The notes: generated by a model not told the origin, from the letters alone. A stretch of DNA of 64,000 bases from an uncultured Cohaesibacter sp. (GCF_963676485.1 NZ_OY781114.1:4604501-4668500), one strand, 5' to 3'. Shown: positions 18,062-26,425, counted from the stretch's first letter. Numbers and translations are program-made.

Positions 18062-20255
18062 ACCGCCCTTCCTTTCTGAGATCTGAGAGGTCTACACCGT
18101 TGGACTTGAGAATGTCAGTGAGGGTCGCCTCAATACCCTTAGCCATGCCTCGCCCCCCACAAACCATGATCTGAGCCCCATCACGAACCAGCATTGCGAG
18201 TTCTGCAGCATCCTGACGCAAGCGGTCCTGCACATAGAGACGCTGATGGGTCCGTGAAAATGCAGCTTTCACTGAGTGCAAAAAACCGACCTTGTGCCAT
18301 GCGCCCAATTCCTTGCGATAGAGGAAATCCGATTGAGGATGACGTGCCCCGAAATAGAGCCGCATCGGGCGTTTGCGGCGATTGTTTCGGATGAAACCGA
18401 CAAGCGGAGCAATCCCTGCCCCGGCTCCGATAAGGATAACCGGCGTTTTGGAAGCCTCGAGGCGAAATCCGGGATTGGCCTGAAATGCAGCTTCGATCTG
18501 GTCCCCGGGCTTGAGGCCATGGAGCTGGCCTGAGCAAAGCCCACCGGGAACATTGCGCACACAAATCTCGACAAAGCCGTTCTTACGTCCCGACGCGAGT
18601 GAATAGTACCTTGGCACACAATCACCGTCCGGAGTGATGCTAAGGAGGTCTCCGGGCTCAAAAGCTGGTAACTTTTTCCTCAGCAGGCGGGACACCCACG
18701 AATTCCCACCATTTGCGACCTCAAAACGAAACACAGAGGTCGGCGCCTGAACCTCCCGTCCATAATCACTGCGCGAAACAAGTCTCAAGGTATGGCGTTT
18801 TACGTCAACTTGAACCGGCTCCAGCTCCAAATTGGTTCCGAGATAATGAGCCAAAGCCTCACCCCAACGTGCAAATTCTTGCACTGACTGACGGTTCACG
18901 GTCGCCATCGGCATGAACTGCCGCCAACCGTTCAGCACAAAGCGGTTGCTGACCTCAGAGGCAAACTGACAGAATTGAGAAAACTGTTTGTCACCAAAGC
19001 CAAGAATAGCAACCGGCAAGGCCTTATCTCCTTCATAGGCATCAAGTTTGTCGAGGAAACAGTTGGCAGAGGCTGGCGCTTGCCCATCTCCATAGGTGGA
19101 AGTCAAAATGTAGAGGTGCTGCGCCTTTGGATAGTCCTTGGCCATGTCATTCATCTTGGCGGTGTGAACGCGCCTGTCGGCCTTGGTCAAACCATCATGC
19201 AGACTGCGTGCAAAGCTCCAGGTGCTATTGCTTTCACTCCCCACAAGGATAATCGTATCTGCATCATTGGGTTTGGCATTGTTGGCGATCTTGAGCTTGC
19301 TCTGCTTTTTCTTCCACCAGATAAAGGCACCCGTCACGCCCATGACAGGCACACCAAGCGAGGCAAACCCAAGCAACAGAGCCAGAGGAGCAAGCCCGTC
19401 GCCGGTATGCAGCATATAGATGAATTCATAAATCTGCTTGGCGCTGCTGTTGGGCGAATAAGTCAATAATGCACCGGTTGCCTGATCCACATACCCGGAG
19501 CCTTTGGCTGTCGTCAGCGTAAACGCGTCGCTGGCGTCTCCATCATAGGGGAAAGTCAGCTCACGCAATTGGGTTACCGGCACATCACGCAATCCTTCAA
19601 GGGAAACGATCGGCGCAGGTGTTCCGCCATTGACCTTGGGAAAGGCCATCTGCGAACCGGAGCCATCGGGAGCAAAACCAAATGTTGCTGCCGTCATATA
19701 GAGACCGGTTACGGCACTAAGGCTCAGGCCAATAATGGCCAGCCGTGCCACTTCGAGATGCAGCCGCTGAGACATACTGCCGCGGATGGGACCAAAAAGC
19801 AGCTTCCAGCCCCCCATGCGACGCTTAAGCATGATCAGGCCCGTACCACAGATAAACAGCATGACTGCGGCCCCCAGCCCCGCAGTCATGCGCCCGCCAT
19901 CCCCCAGAAACAGGGACCGATGCAAATCAGTCAGCCAGATGCGGGTTTGTGATGGCTTATAGGACCCAAGGCTTGCACCAGACGCCGGATCGACCAACTC
20001 TGAACCGGACTTTCCGTTTTCATAATAGTAGGCGACAATCTGCCCGGACGCGTGGCGAACGATCTGGGAGGTTCCCGGATGGTCCTGTTTTACCGTGTCC
20101 GCCAATTCAGCGACGGACAATGTTGTTGCGGCACGAGTGGTTTGGCTGGCCTCTTCCAATATGGGGAAAATGGAAAGGGCCGCCCCGCTGATGGCAATGA
20201 CCAGCACAAGGGGCATAAGGAAAAGGCCGGTAACTTTATGAATAAATGAATTCAT
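18042..20255 (-). CDS. PepSY-TM / flavodoxin / ferredoxin-NADP reductase-like fusion, transmembrane electron carrier
   Basis: This 737-residue fusion begins with a PepSY-TM membrane half. Helices lie near 8-30, 124-142, 168-190 and 288-313, with His6, His112, His166 and His283 at helix ends as candidate haem ligands. A cytosolic reductase follows: flavodoxin domain 333-475 (FMN loop TSTYGDGQAP), FAD domain with RYYSLAS (549-555), and NAD(P)H-binding GAGAGIAPLVGF (610-621). The cytosolic part resembles sulfite-reductase flavoprotein and P450-reductase modules. It should move electrons from NAD(P)H through flavins and haem to the periplasm. Neighbours apbE and DUF2271 suggest a flavinylated acceptor; ferric-siderophore reduction is the main alternative. 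Confidence 0.85.
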   Translation of the reverse strand: MNSFIHKVTGLFLMPLVLVIAISGAALSIFPILEEASQTTRAATTLSVAELADTVKQDHPGTSQIVRHASGQIVAYYYENGKSGSELVDPASGASLGSYKPSQTRIWLTDLHRSLFLGDGGRMTAGLGAAVMLFICGTGLIMLKRRMGGWKLLFGPIRGSMSQRLHLEVARLAIIGLSLSAVTGLYMTAATFGFAPDGSGSQMAFPKVNGGTPAPIVSLEGLRDVPVTQLRELTFPYDGDASDAFTLTTAKGSGYVDQATGALLTYSPNSSAKQIYEFIYMLHTGDGLAPLALLLGFASLGVPVMGVTGAFIWWKKKQSKLKIANNAKPNDADTIILVGSESNSTWSFARSLHDGLTKADRRVHTAKMNDMAKDYPKAQHLYILTSTYGDGQAPASANCFLDKLDAYEGDKALPVAILGFGDKQFSQFCQFASEVSNRFVLNGWRQFMPMATVNRQSVQEFARWGEALAHYLGTNLELEPVQVDVKRHTLRLVSRSDYGREVQAPTSVFRFEVANGGNSWVSRLLRKKLPAFEPGDLLSITPDGDCVPRYYSLASGRKNGFVEICVRNVPGGLCSGQLHGLKPGDQIEAAFQANPGFRLEASKTPVILIGAGAGIAPLVGFIRNNRRKRPMRLYFGARHPQSDFLYRKELGAWHKVGFLHSVKAAFSRTHQRLYVQDRLRQDAAELAMLVRDGAQIMVCGGRGMAKGIEATLTDILKSNGVDLSDLRKEGRYVEDVF

Positions 20256-20307
20256 GGCAGGGTATCTCTTTTGCAGGCATGGTGATCAATCTGGATATGA
20301 AACAGGC

Positions 20308-20778
20308 CTACATATCGAAGCTGAAGGTTTGAATGAAGCGGCGGCCAGCAGTTGCCTTGCCGGTGTTGCTGCTTTTGAGAGGCACAACAACCTCTGACGG
20401 TGCATCGCCCATATGTTCGACGGCTGTGTCTATATGCAGTTCATAGCCAGCATCAAACAGGGCATCGGCCAGATCCAGCGTCACATTCAATGTGCGACCG
20501 CTGCCAACGCTCGCCCCCGTGATGCCATCAACTTCAGCGGGATTGCCGCCTGTTGCGCGAGACCAATCACGTAAGTCCCGGTAATATTTGGATCGGCCAC
20601 CCGACATCCACAAAGACCCCTGATAGGCACCAGAAGAGTCGGTGACATACATCACCATATAGGCCTCCGGTCCACCATAGTTGCTCATGGTGGCCGAGAG
20701 GGTAACGGGCTTGGCCTGAGCTGCGGCAGGCAAAATAAATGCACTGGCGAGCGCTGCGGAAGCGAGATATTTATTCAT
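20308..20778 (-). CDS. DUF2271 secreted protein with ApbE-type flavinylation motif
   Basis: The 156-residue protein has a clear Sec signal (MNKYLASAALASAFILPAAA, cleavage after AQA) and a beta-rich DUF2271 body. Residues 84-90 read DGITGAS, matching the D-x-x-[S/T]-G-A-[T/S] acceptor motif of RnfG, NqrC and UrdA, in which the last Thr or Ser carries FMN. Ser90 would be the acceptor here. Encoded 52 bp upstream of the PepSY/flavodoxin fusion and in one run with apbE, it is the natural periplasmic partner. Covalent flavinylation is inference from the motif and context. Confidence 0.78.
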   Translation of the reverse strand: MNKYLASAALASAFILPAAAQAKPVTLSATMSNYGGPEAYMVMYVTDSSGAYQGSLWMSGGRSKYYRDLRDWSRATGGNPAEVDGITGASVGSGRTLNVTLDLADALFDAGYELHIDTAVEHMGDAPSEVVVPLKSSNTGKATAGRRFIQTFSFDM

Positions 20779-20878
20779 GACTGGTTTCCTTATTTTCTAG
20801 TGAGCAGCCCGCCCGATTTTTTGTCTATGGGCGGTTGCGGCTTGGTTGGCTCCAGGTGCGAGAAGCTTGATGGCGGAT

Positions 20879-21199
20879 CTAGTTCATCGTGACTTTTGGA
20901 GACGAACCCTTGCTAATGAGCTTGTTGTGGTTGATAGGGCCAGTTGGATTTTGTGGAGCTGCCTGCCCACGGCTTGCTTGATGATCGTCGTCGTCATCAT
21001 CATCCCAACCGATAGGCACCTTCCAGCCAAACAGATTCAAATGGCGGCCCCCATCATGATCCCTGTCCCGATATCCATGCTCACGTTCCCGGCTCGAATA
21101 GCCATGTCCATCATGATCACCATAACCATCGGCATATGTCGCGCCGGCTGCGAGGGTAAGGCCACTGATTATCAAGGCGCCTGCAATAAGTTTTTTCAT
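20879..21199 (-). CDS. Small secreted Asp/His-rich protein
   Basis: The 106-residue protein has a Sec signal (MKKLIAGALIISGLTLAAGA, cleavage near YADG) and a low-complexity mature part rich in Asp, His, Gly, Arg and Tyr (GDHDGHGYSSREREHGYRDR), with a run of seven Asp at 66-72 followed by His. It is not a family I can name. Composition suggests metal or cation binding in the periplasm. It is the first gene of the leftward flavin-electron-transfer group, 172 bp from the divergent two-component system, so it is probably a target of that system. Confidence 0.7.
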   Translation of the reverse strand: MKKLIAGALIISGLTLAAGATYADGYGDHDGHGYSSREREHGYRDRDHDGGRHLNLFGWKVPIGWDDDDDDDHQASRGQAAPQNPTGPINHNKLISKGSSPKVTMN

Positions 21200-21371
21200 C
21201 GGTCTGATCTCCGGTTCGTTGATTTGATAGCAGCACTATTGCCGACCAGACTGAAGGAGACCTGACCGATAATTTCTTTTTGCTTCAGCTTCCTGTAAGG
21301 TTGCATAGCGACACTGCTGAAGGCGCTAGAAGCCATATGGTGCGGAATATTCAAGAGAAGGCGTGAAAGAT
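21200..21371. promoter_or_regulatory. Divergent promoter region of the redox cluster and two-component system
   Basis: This 172-bp spacer separates the leftward redox genes from the rightward regulator genes and must contain both promoters. An A/T-rich core with TTTCTTTTTGCTTCAGCTTC lies at about 21270-21290. I could not define a convincing OmpR-type direct repeat by eye. Confidence 0.5.
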
Positions 21372-22031
21372 ATGCGGGTCTTGTTGGTCGAGGATGACAC
21401 GGTGTTGGGATCCGCAGTGCGCGATCAGATCGCAGCCGAAGGACATAGCGTGGACTGGGTGCAGAGGCTGGATGCCGCAAGTGACTATATTCACGCGGCG
21501 CCCTATGAACTGATCCTTCTGGATCTCATGCTCCCCGACGGTCTCGGCATTCCATTTTTGAAAAAATTGCGCGGCTCTGGCGATGTCACGCCAGTGATCA
21601 TTCTAACTGCACTGGATCAGATCTCTGACAGGATTGACGGATTGAATGCCGGTGCCGATGATTATCTGGTCAAACCCTTTGACCTTCAGGAATTGACCGC
21701 CCGCCTGAAAGCCGTAGCCAGACGCTACAGTGGCAACCCAAATCCGATCGTCAGGCTTGGTACGCTGGAAGTTGATATCGCCGCTCGCTCCATCATGCGT
21801 GATGGCAAACAGGTAACCCTTACCGCTCGTGAATGGGCGCTGTTTGGCGCTTTTCTGCAGCATCCGGGCAACCTGCTCTCCAAGGGCCAACTGGAAGAAA
21901 CGCTCTATGCGTTTGATGCCGAGATCGAAAGCAATACCATTGAGGTTCACATCAGTCGCATGCGCAAAAAGCTCGGCTCTGGCGTTATAGAAACCGTGCG
22001 CGGCATGGGCTACCGGCTGGAGCAGCCATGA
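21372..22031 (+). CDS. OmpR/PhoB-family response regulator
   Basis: The 219-residue regulator has a receiver domain (acidic pocket VEDD, phospho-acceptor Asp51 in ILLDLMLPDG, Thr79, Lys101 in YLVKPFD) and a C-terminal winged helix (TAREWALFGAFLQHPGNLLS, NTIEVHISRMRKKLG, ETVRGMGYRL). ATG 21372 is preferred over a GTG at 21363, which is too close to the AGAAGG site. Its stop overlaps the kinase start (ATGA). The family resemblance is to QseB/PmrA/TctD regulators, which often answer to metals or tricarboxylates. Confidence 0.93.
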   Translation: MRVLLVEDDTVLGSAVRDQIAAEGHSVDWVQRLDAASDYIHAAPYELILLDLMLPDGLGIPFLKKLRGSGDVTPVIILTALDQISDRIDGLNAGADDYLVKPFDLQELTARLKAVARRYSGNPNPIVRLGTLEVDIAARSIMRDGKQVTLTAREWALFGAFLQHPGNLLSKGQLEETLYAFDAEIESNTIEVHISRMRKKLGSGVIETVRGMGYRLEQP

Positions 22032-23566
22032 AATTGAAGTCCTTCGTAAAAAACAGTCTGCAATTGCGGCTTTCTCTCGGTCTGGCCCTTGGGGTTGGCC
22101 TCTTATGGACGGCAGCGATGAGCGTTAGCGGCGTGATTGTCAAGCATGAGCTGGATGGTGCCTTCGATCAAGCGCTTGCAGAAGCCGTCGAGCGTCTGCT
22201 GCCGCCTGTCATTCATGACATTGTTGAAGGGCGAGACAAGCGCGATGAAATGAACGACCTTACCATTGATGGCTTGCGACTGGGGCGCATTGGCAAATCG
22301 TGGCGCGAAGCGAATGGCCTGACCCGCGGAGACATAAAACGGAGTCACCATAAAAGCAAAGATGCTGAGGATCATGACGACGAAGAAGACGATGATGAGA
22401 ATAGAGCTGAACGAGAGCATGGCGAAAAACCTGTCTTTACAGCACCAGAAAGCCAGTATCTAACCTATATCGTAAGAGACGCTCAGGGCCGAATTCTGCT
22501 TCAGTCCAAAAATGCCGACGCAGACATCTTTCCGCCGATAGAGAAGTTGGGTTTCATGACACTTGATGACTATCGCATTTTCACCGGCTCAACGCTGGAT
22601 GGCAATGTGATTATCTCTGTCGCAGACCCCATGGCTAGGCGTCAACGGGCTGCCCATGATACCCTTGAGGCTCTCGCCATGCCGCTCTTTGTTCTGGTTC
22701 CTCTCAGTATGCTGGGGGGCTGGCTATTGGTGCGTATTTCAATGCGGTCCATACGCGGTTTTCGAACGGAAATAGAGGCCCGCGGCTCTGGTGACCTGTC
22801 TTCCATCAATGCGGAAAATCTACCATCAGAAATCGAGCCGGTCGCGGATTCGGTCAACAATCTGCTTGACCGCATGCGGCGCACACTGGAAGCAGAGCGC
22901 AGTTTTACGGCCAACAGCGCGCACGAATTACGAACGCCGGTTGCTGCAGCTCTGGCACAGACGCAAAGACTGATTTCGGAATCAGAAGAGGCCCCCATAA
23001 AACAGCGTGCACGTCAGATAGAAACGGCACTCAAGGCCCTCTCAAGGCTCACAGAAAAGCTGATGCAGCTGGCCCGCGCAGAGGGAGGCGCGATGCTTTC
23101 AGAACAGCCTCGAGATATTCTGCCCATCATCAATCTGGTTCTGGATGAATTCCGGGACGAAAGCGACAGATTGCAGGTTGCTATGCCTGCCCAAGCAGTG
23201 CCTCTGCTGATTGACGCCAATGTGTTCGCCATTTTGCTGCGCAATCTTATAGAGAATGCTCTCAAGCATGCTCCGCCCCATAGTGCAGTAGAGGTGGAGT
23301 TGCATCAGGATGGCAAACTTGTCGTGCGCAATGACTGCGACGCGATTCCATCCGAAACACTCTCCCGCCTCCTCCGCCCATTCGAGCGCGGCGCAACGAG
23401 AGCCAAGGGCAGCGGCGTGGGGTTGGCCATCGTCGCAGCGATCGTCAAGGGCAGCGGCGCAACGCTAACCCTCAATTCCCCACTTGCAGGTAAGACAAGA
23501 GGCTTTGAAGCCATCGTATCTTTCACAACCGGCCAACAGAAGCAGGATCACCCTATACGCTCCTGA
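22028..23566 (+). CDS. Sensor histidine kinase with acidic periplasmic loop
   Basis: The 512-residue kinase has TM1 at about 14-36, a periplasmic sensor to about residue 215, TM2 at 217-236, HAMP-like region, HisKA with SAHELRTP (His299), and the ATPase domain with the N-box NLIENALKHA (Asn410) and GSGVGLAIV. The sensor contains an Asp/Glu/His-rich stretch at 112-132 (DAEDHDDEEDDDEN, then EREHGE), a plausible cation-binding site, echoing the Asp/His-rich secreted protein encoded divergently. The loop between N- and G-boxes reads NDCDAIP rather than the usual DNGPGIP, so the ATP lid is somewhat degenerate. Confidence 0.93.
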   Translation: MKLKSFVKNSLQLRLSLGLALGVGLLWTAAMSVSGVIVKHELDGAFDQALAEAVERLLPPVIHDIVEGRDKRDEMNDLTIDGLRLGRIGKSWREANGLTRGDIKRSHHKSKDAEDHDDEEDDDENRAEREHGEKPVFTAPESQYLTYIVRDAQGRILLQSKNADADIFPPIEKLGFMTLDDYRIFTGSTLDGNVIISVADPMARRQRAAHDTLEALAMPLFVLVPLSMLGGWLLVRISMRSIRGFRTEIEARGSGDLSSINAENLPSEIEPVADSVNNLLDRMRRTLEAERSFTANSAHELRTPVAAALAQTQRLISESEEAPIKQRARQIETALKALSRLTEKLMQLARAEGGAMLSEQPRDILPIINLVLDEFRDESDRLQVAMPAQAVPLLIDANVFAILLRNLIENALKHAPPHSAVEVELHQDGKLVVRNDCDAIPSETLSRLLRPFERGATRAKGSGVGLAIVAAIVKGSGATLTLNSPLAGKTRGFEAIVSFTTGQQKQDHPIRS

Positions 23567-23777
23567 TTTGCCCGCTCAAAGCGCACAGCAAAGCTCGCAA
23601 TCTGGCGAAAGGAGAAAAGCGGATTTTCTCCTTTCCTGCGAATTCTCATCTGCGCAAATGATCAACGAAATTCCAGCAAAGCTAGATTTTTGAAGCGTTT
23701 GGCATAAAATGCTCGCCCAACTCACTTTGAAATTTATAATGCCACATCGTCTTTACTCATAAGCCCAGGATCTGTAA

Positions 23778-24743
23778 ATGCTATCGCCGCTCCAACTGGA
23801 TATTGCCCTGTCCAAACAGATTATCAAGGTCACCCGATCGCGGTATTTTCATAATCTCTGGTTGCCGATTCAGATTTCCCGCAGAGACCCACAACCCCAT
23901 TTTCCCTTGCATAATCACGACTTTGACGAAGTGGCCTATATCATGCGAGGGCATGGAATTGCCTTCATGGGTGAGCGCTTCCAGCTGTTGCTGCCCGGCA
24001 ATGTTACCTATCTGCGCGCAGAGGATATCCATGCCTATCCCATGGTTGACTCGCTGCGGTTGCTCAACATTTTCTTTTTGCATGATCGGCTAATTGAGAA
24101 TTTTCCGAAGCTGAACAGCCTTATTCAGGATTTTCACGCCCTTCAGTCGTCCAACAGCCAGTTATTTACCGACTATCGGGCATATGCGCGCCTTAAAAGC
24201 TTGGCAGATCTTTTGGATATCGAGACCTTTTGTTCCGATGATTATTCCGAATTTACAGCCATGGCTCATCTGGTTGAGTTCTTCGTGCTGGTATTACGCC
24301 AATATCAAAGGCAGGAAGAATTTACGCTTACGGATCCAGAGCAATTGGCCCGCAACAAAATCCTGAAAACCTTTGCAGATCCAGCATTGGCGCGTGCTAA
24401 AGGCCGAAAAGACCTGGAAAAGGTTGTTCAGTGCCATGCTCTCTCATGGAGAAGCTTTGAACGCATTCTGCCTGAGATGGCAGGCTTGACCCCCCATGAT
24501 CTCGCCATTTGCAACCGGTTCATTGCTTTTCTCAATCTTCTCATGGAACAACCCGAGCAGCCGCTTGAAGAAGTCGGCATAGAGGCAGGATTTTTAGACT
24601 ATCGGTCCATGTCGAGAAACTGTCGCCGGTTTCTCAATTTGTCGCCCAAACAGGTTCAGGGCAAGATCTTGCAATTTGTTTCGCACCCTCCTTCGATATC
24701 CGATCTGCAGCTTGAGCATCCAGAAGGGCATGTCGGAAGCTAA
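23778..24743 (+). CDS. AraC-family transcriptional regulator with cupin sensor domain
   Basis: The 321-residue protein has an N-terminal cupin (PHFPLHNHDFDEVAYIMRG, LLPGNVTYLRAEDIHAY) like RhaR/RhaS-type sugar regulators, and a C-terminal double helix-turn-helix: CHALSWRSFERILPEMAGLTP, then the second unit with EVGIEAGFLDYRSMSRNCRRF and LSPKQV. It probably activates a carbohydrate pathway, but no target gene sits next to it: the flanks are the two-component genes and a decayed integrase. It may therefore act in trans or have been stranded by loss of neighbours. Confidence 0.85.
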   Translation: MLSPLQLDIALSKQIIKVTRSRYFHNLWLPIQISRRDPQPHFPLHNHDFDEVAYIMRGHGIAFMGERFQLLLPGNVTYLRAEDIHAYPMVDSLRLLNIFFLHDRLIENFPKLNSLIQDFHALQSSNSQLFTDYRAYARLKSLADLLDIETFCSDDYSEFTAMAHLVEFFVLVLRQYQRQEEFTLTDPEQLARNKILKTFADPALARAKGRKDLEKVVQCHALSWRSFERILPEMAGLTPHDLAICNRFIAFLNLLMEQPEQPLEEVGIEAGFLDYRSMSRNCRRFLNLSPKQVQGKILQFVSHPPSISDLQLEHPEGHVGS

Positions 24744-25009
24744 AGCCGGATATGCTATAAGGGAGTGCCTACAGGACGAGCGCGAAGTGAAGCGCGTCCG
24801 CCTTGTTCTGCGCCTCATGAATTTGATATGGAATTAACAGCCCTCCCTCGTCCGAAAATCTGCCAAAGGCCGAAGCCTCTCTACCTGGCTATTCGAGATT
24901 TCCGCTTCCTTCATGGGAACATGAATAGCGACAAGCAAACGTGATTTTCTTGTATAAATTCCACTTTAGAAACTCTTGCAACTCATTTGAGCTGCATCAT
25001 TCAGTGGCA
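24744..25009. other. Intergenic region after the AraC-type gene
   Basis: A weak bulged hairpin (GGACGAGCGCG...GCGCGTCC, about 24774-24802) may terminate the regulator transcript. The rest is AT-rich and shows no coding frame. It is the flank of the decayed integrase and may be residual element DNA. Confidence 0.4.
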
Positions 25010-25245
25010 TTACAGATAGTCCACAACCTGCCACCTCAAAATTTTATCGGTAGAATTTTTTAAAGCACGCACCAATGGTGACCTGGCAGCTTTAGGCTGA
25101 GATTGAATGCCTGCGATCATGGCATAGGAATCTTGATCCTCACATTTCTTGCTAGAACCACGTCGCTTTTAGAACGACGCCTGCCAATCAAATCGTGCAA
25201 ATCTTCTGGAACGATCATACACACACGGTAGCTATCGCGTTTCAT
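25010..25245 (-). pseudogene. Frameshifted N-terminal remnant of a tyrosine site-specific integrase
   Basis: Reading from 25245, the frame encodes MKRDSYRVCMIVPEDLHDLI followed by GRRRSKSD and stops at 25117. The next frame continues with DSYAMIAGIQSQPKAARSPL and VRALKNSTDKI to a stop at 25010. Together these resemble the N-terminal arm domain of phage and genomic-island integrases (pattern YRVR..VPEDLR..IG+ ...SLGT.D...A...A.I...Q..L..AR). The core-binding and catalytic domains are missing. It sits 129 bp from the tRNA-Ser 3' end, the usual place of an integrase in a tRNA-targeted island. Identification is by pattern only. Confidence 0.6.
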
Positions 25246-25374
25246 AGAGGTGCGTTGAGGTAAATTTTTAGAGTGCTGAGCAATTGTCTACCCCGCACAA
25301 AGTTTAGACCACTATGGAGCACAGTGGCTTGACCTAAGCGCGCTTTCGGAAAGATCAGTATCTTAAGGAAGGAA

Positions 25375-25464
25375 TGGCGGAGAGGAAGGGATTCGAACCC
25401 TCGAGACAGTTACCCGCCTACGCCCTTAGCAGGGGCGCGCCTTCAGCCACTCGGCCACCTCTCC
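25375..25464 (-). tRNA. tRNA-Ser(GCU)
   Basis: The 90-nt gene has acceptor stem GGAGAGG/CCTCTCC, D-arm TGGCCGAGTGGCTGAAGGC, anticodon loop CTGCTAA (anticodon GCT), a long variable arm typical of class II serine tRNAs, T-arm GGTTCGAATCC, discriminator G and encoded CCA. Confidence 0.96.
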
Positions 25465-25685
25465 GCGGACCTGTTTAAAGATCATGGGGTGTTGAATCAA
25501 TGGCTATTTTGTCATGAGAATGACATTTCCACATATGCCTCAAAAAGCGCGCTTATTTTCTGGCGAGAGCGCCGTTTTTCCGCCCTTGAGAATTTTTGTT
25601 TGTTTCTTCAATAATTTGAAAATTCCGCCATTGCCCAAACAGCATAACAATATCGGCAAAATTTTATGACGATTTCTGGTGGTTT

Positions 25686-25709
25686 GGCCTTCAGGCCTTC
25701 AGGCCTTCA
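25686..25709. repeat. 8-bp tandem repeat at the 3' end of the TetR gene
   Basis: The unit GGCCTTCA occurs three times in tandem and covers the last codons and stop of the TetR-type gene. It encodes the terminal LKA-stop. Gain or loss of one unit would shift or move the stop codon, making it a possible slippage site. Confidence 0.75.
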
Positions 25710-26319
25710 GGACACTATTGAGATAGTTTTCAAATACCGGATACCCATCACGCTGAAAATCAAAGTCACCAAAAGGCAATAAAGCCATGTTGATCATGCC
25801 GATGAGAATATAGAGAAAGCCCATTGCAGCGTGATCCGGGTTGACGCTGTCTTTCAGTTTCCCCGCTTCATCAAGTGTTTTGAAAGCGCTGCAAAGCACC
25901 CGTTCATAGAGCTTGTATTTATCGGACAGGAATTCTACCAGCGCCTTGTCCTTATCAGAAATTTCCATATTGTGCATAACGATAAATACGGCGCGCCCAA
26001 CGATGCTGTCGTCTTCGAAGAGCTCAAGCAAGTTATTGATTTGTTGACGGAACGCAACAACCGGATCGTCCTTTGGCAGATTCTTCAAAACATGCTCGAT
26101 AGGTTCGAAGAATGGCATAGCCTGTTCTTCCCAAATCGCCCGAATGACATCTGACTTACTTGAAAAATGACCATAGAAGGCGCCGCGTGTAACGCCTGCA
26201 CGTTCGGCAATTTCATTGAGCGTGGTTGCCGTAAACCCCTGGCTCCTGAACAGATCAGCTGCTGCTTCTATCAGAGCCAGATAGGTTTTTTCTTTGTCAG
26301 CCTTTGTTTTTCTTGCCAC
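25699..26319 (-). CDS. TetR/AcrR-family repressor of the adjacent RND pump
   Basis: The 206-residue repressor has the TetR helix-turn-helix (AAADLFRSQGFTATTLNEIAER, split here: DLFRSQGFTATTLNEIAERA, then GVTRGAFYGHFSSKSDV) and an AcrR-like C-terminal ligand domain with EEQAMPFFEPIEHVL and DKYKLYERVL. Such proteins bind hydrophobic drugs and release the operator of the efflux genes. It is divergent from the RND adaptor gene, with a palindromic operator in the 173-bp spacer. The ligand is unknown. Confidence 0.92.
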   Translation of the reverse strand: MARKTKADKEKTYLALIEAAADLFRSQGFTATTLNEIAERAGVTRGAFYGHFSSKSDVIRAIWEEQAMPFFEPIEHVLKNLPKDDPVVAFRQQINNLLELFEDDSIVGRAVFIVMHNMEISDKDKALVEFLSDKYKLYERVLCSAFKTLDEAGKLKDSVNPDHAAMGFLYILIGMINMALLPFGDFDFQRDGYPVFENYLNSVLKA

Positions 26320-26407
26320 TTTTTCCGCCAGACATTGGAATTTGGTCGTGCTCCCTCCCCGTCGGGGAGATAGTTGGTATGTCTCAATATTTCTACTTTA
26401 CATTTAT

Positions 26408-26425
26408 ACATACACGTATGTATGT
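26408..26425. promoter_or_regulatory. Candidate AcrR-type operator
   Basis: A perfect 7-bp inverted repeat, ACATACA-CGTA-TGTATGT, lies in the spacer between the TetR-type gene and the RND operon. It closely resembles the known E. coli AcrR site (TACATACATT...AATGTATGTA). Its position 68 bp before the pump gene fits autoregulation and pump repression. Confidence 0.75.

Noticed and set aside
24744-25464. Second attachment-site copy for the decayed element
   Set aside because: I looked for a repeat of the tRNA-Ser 3' end in the flanks and found none in the window.
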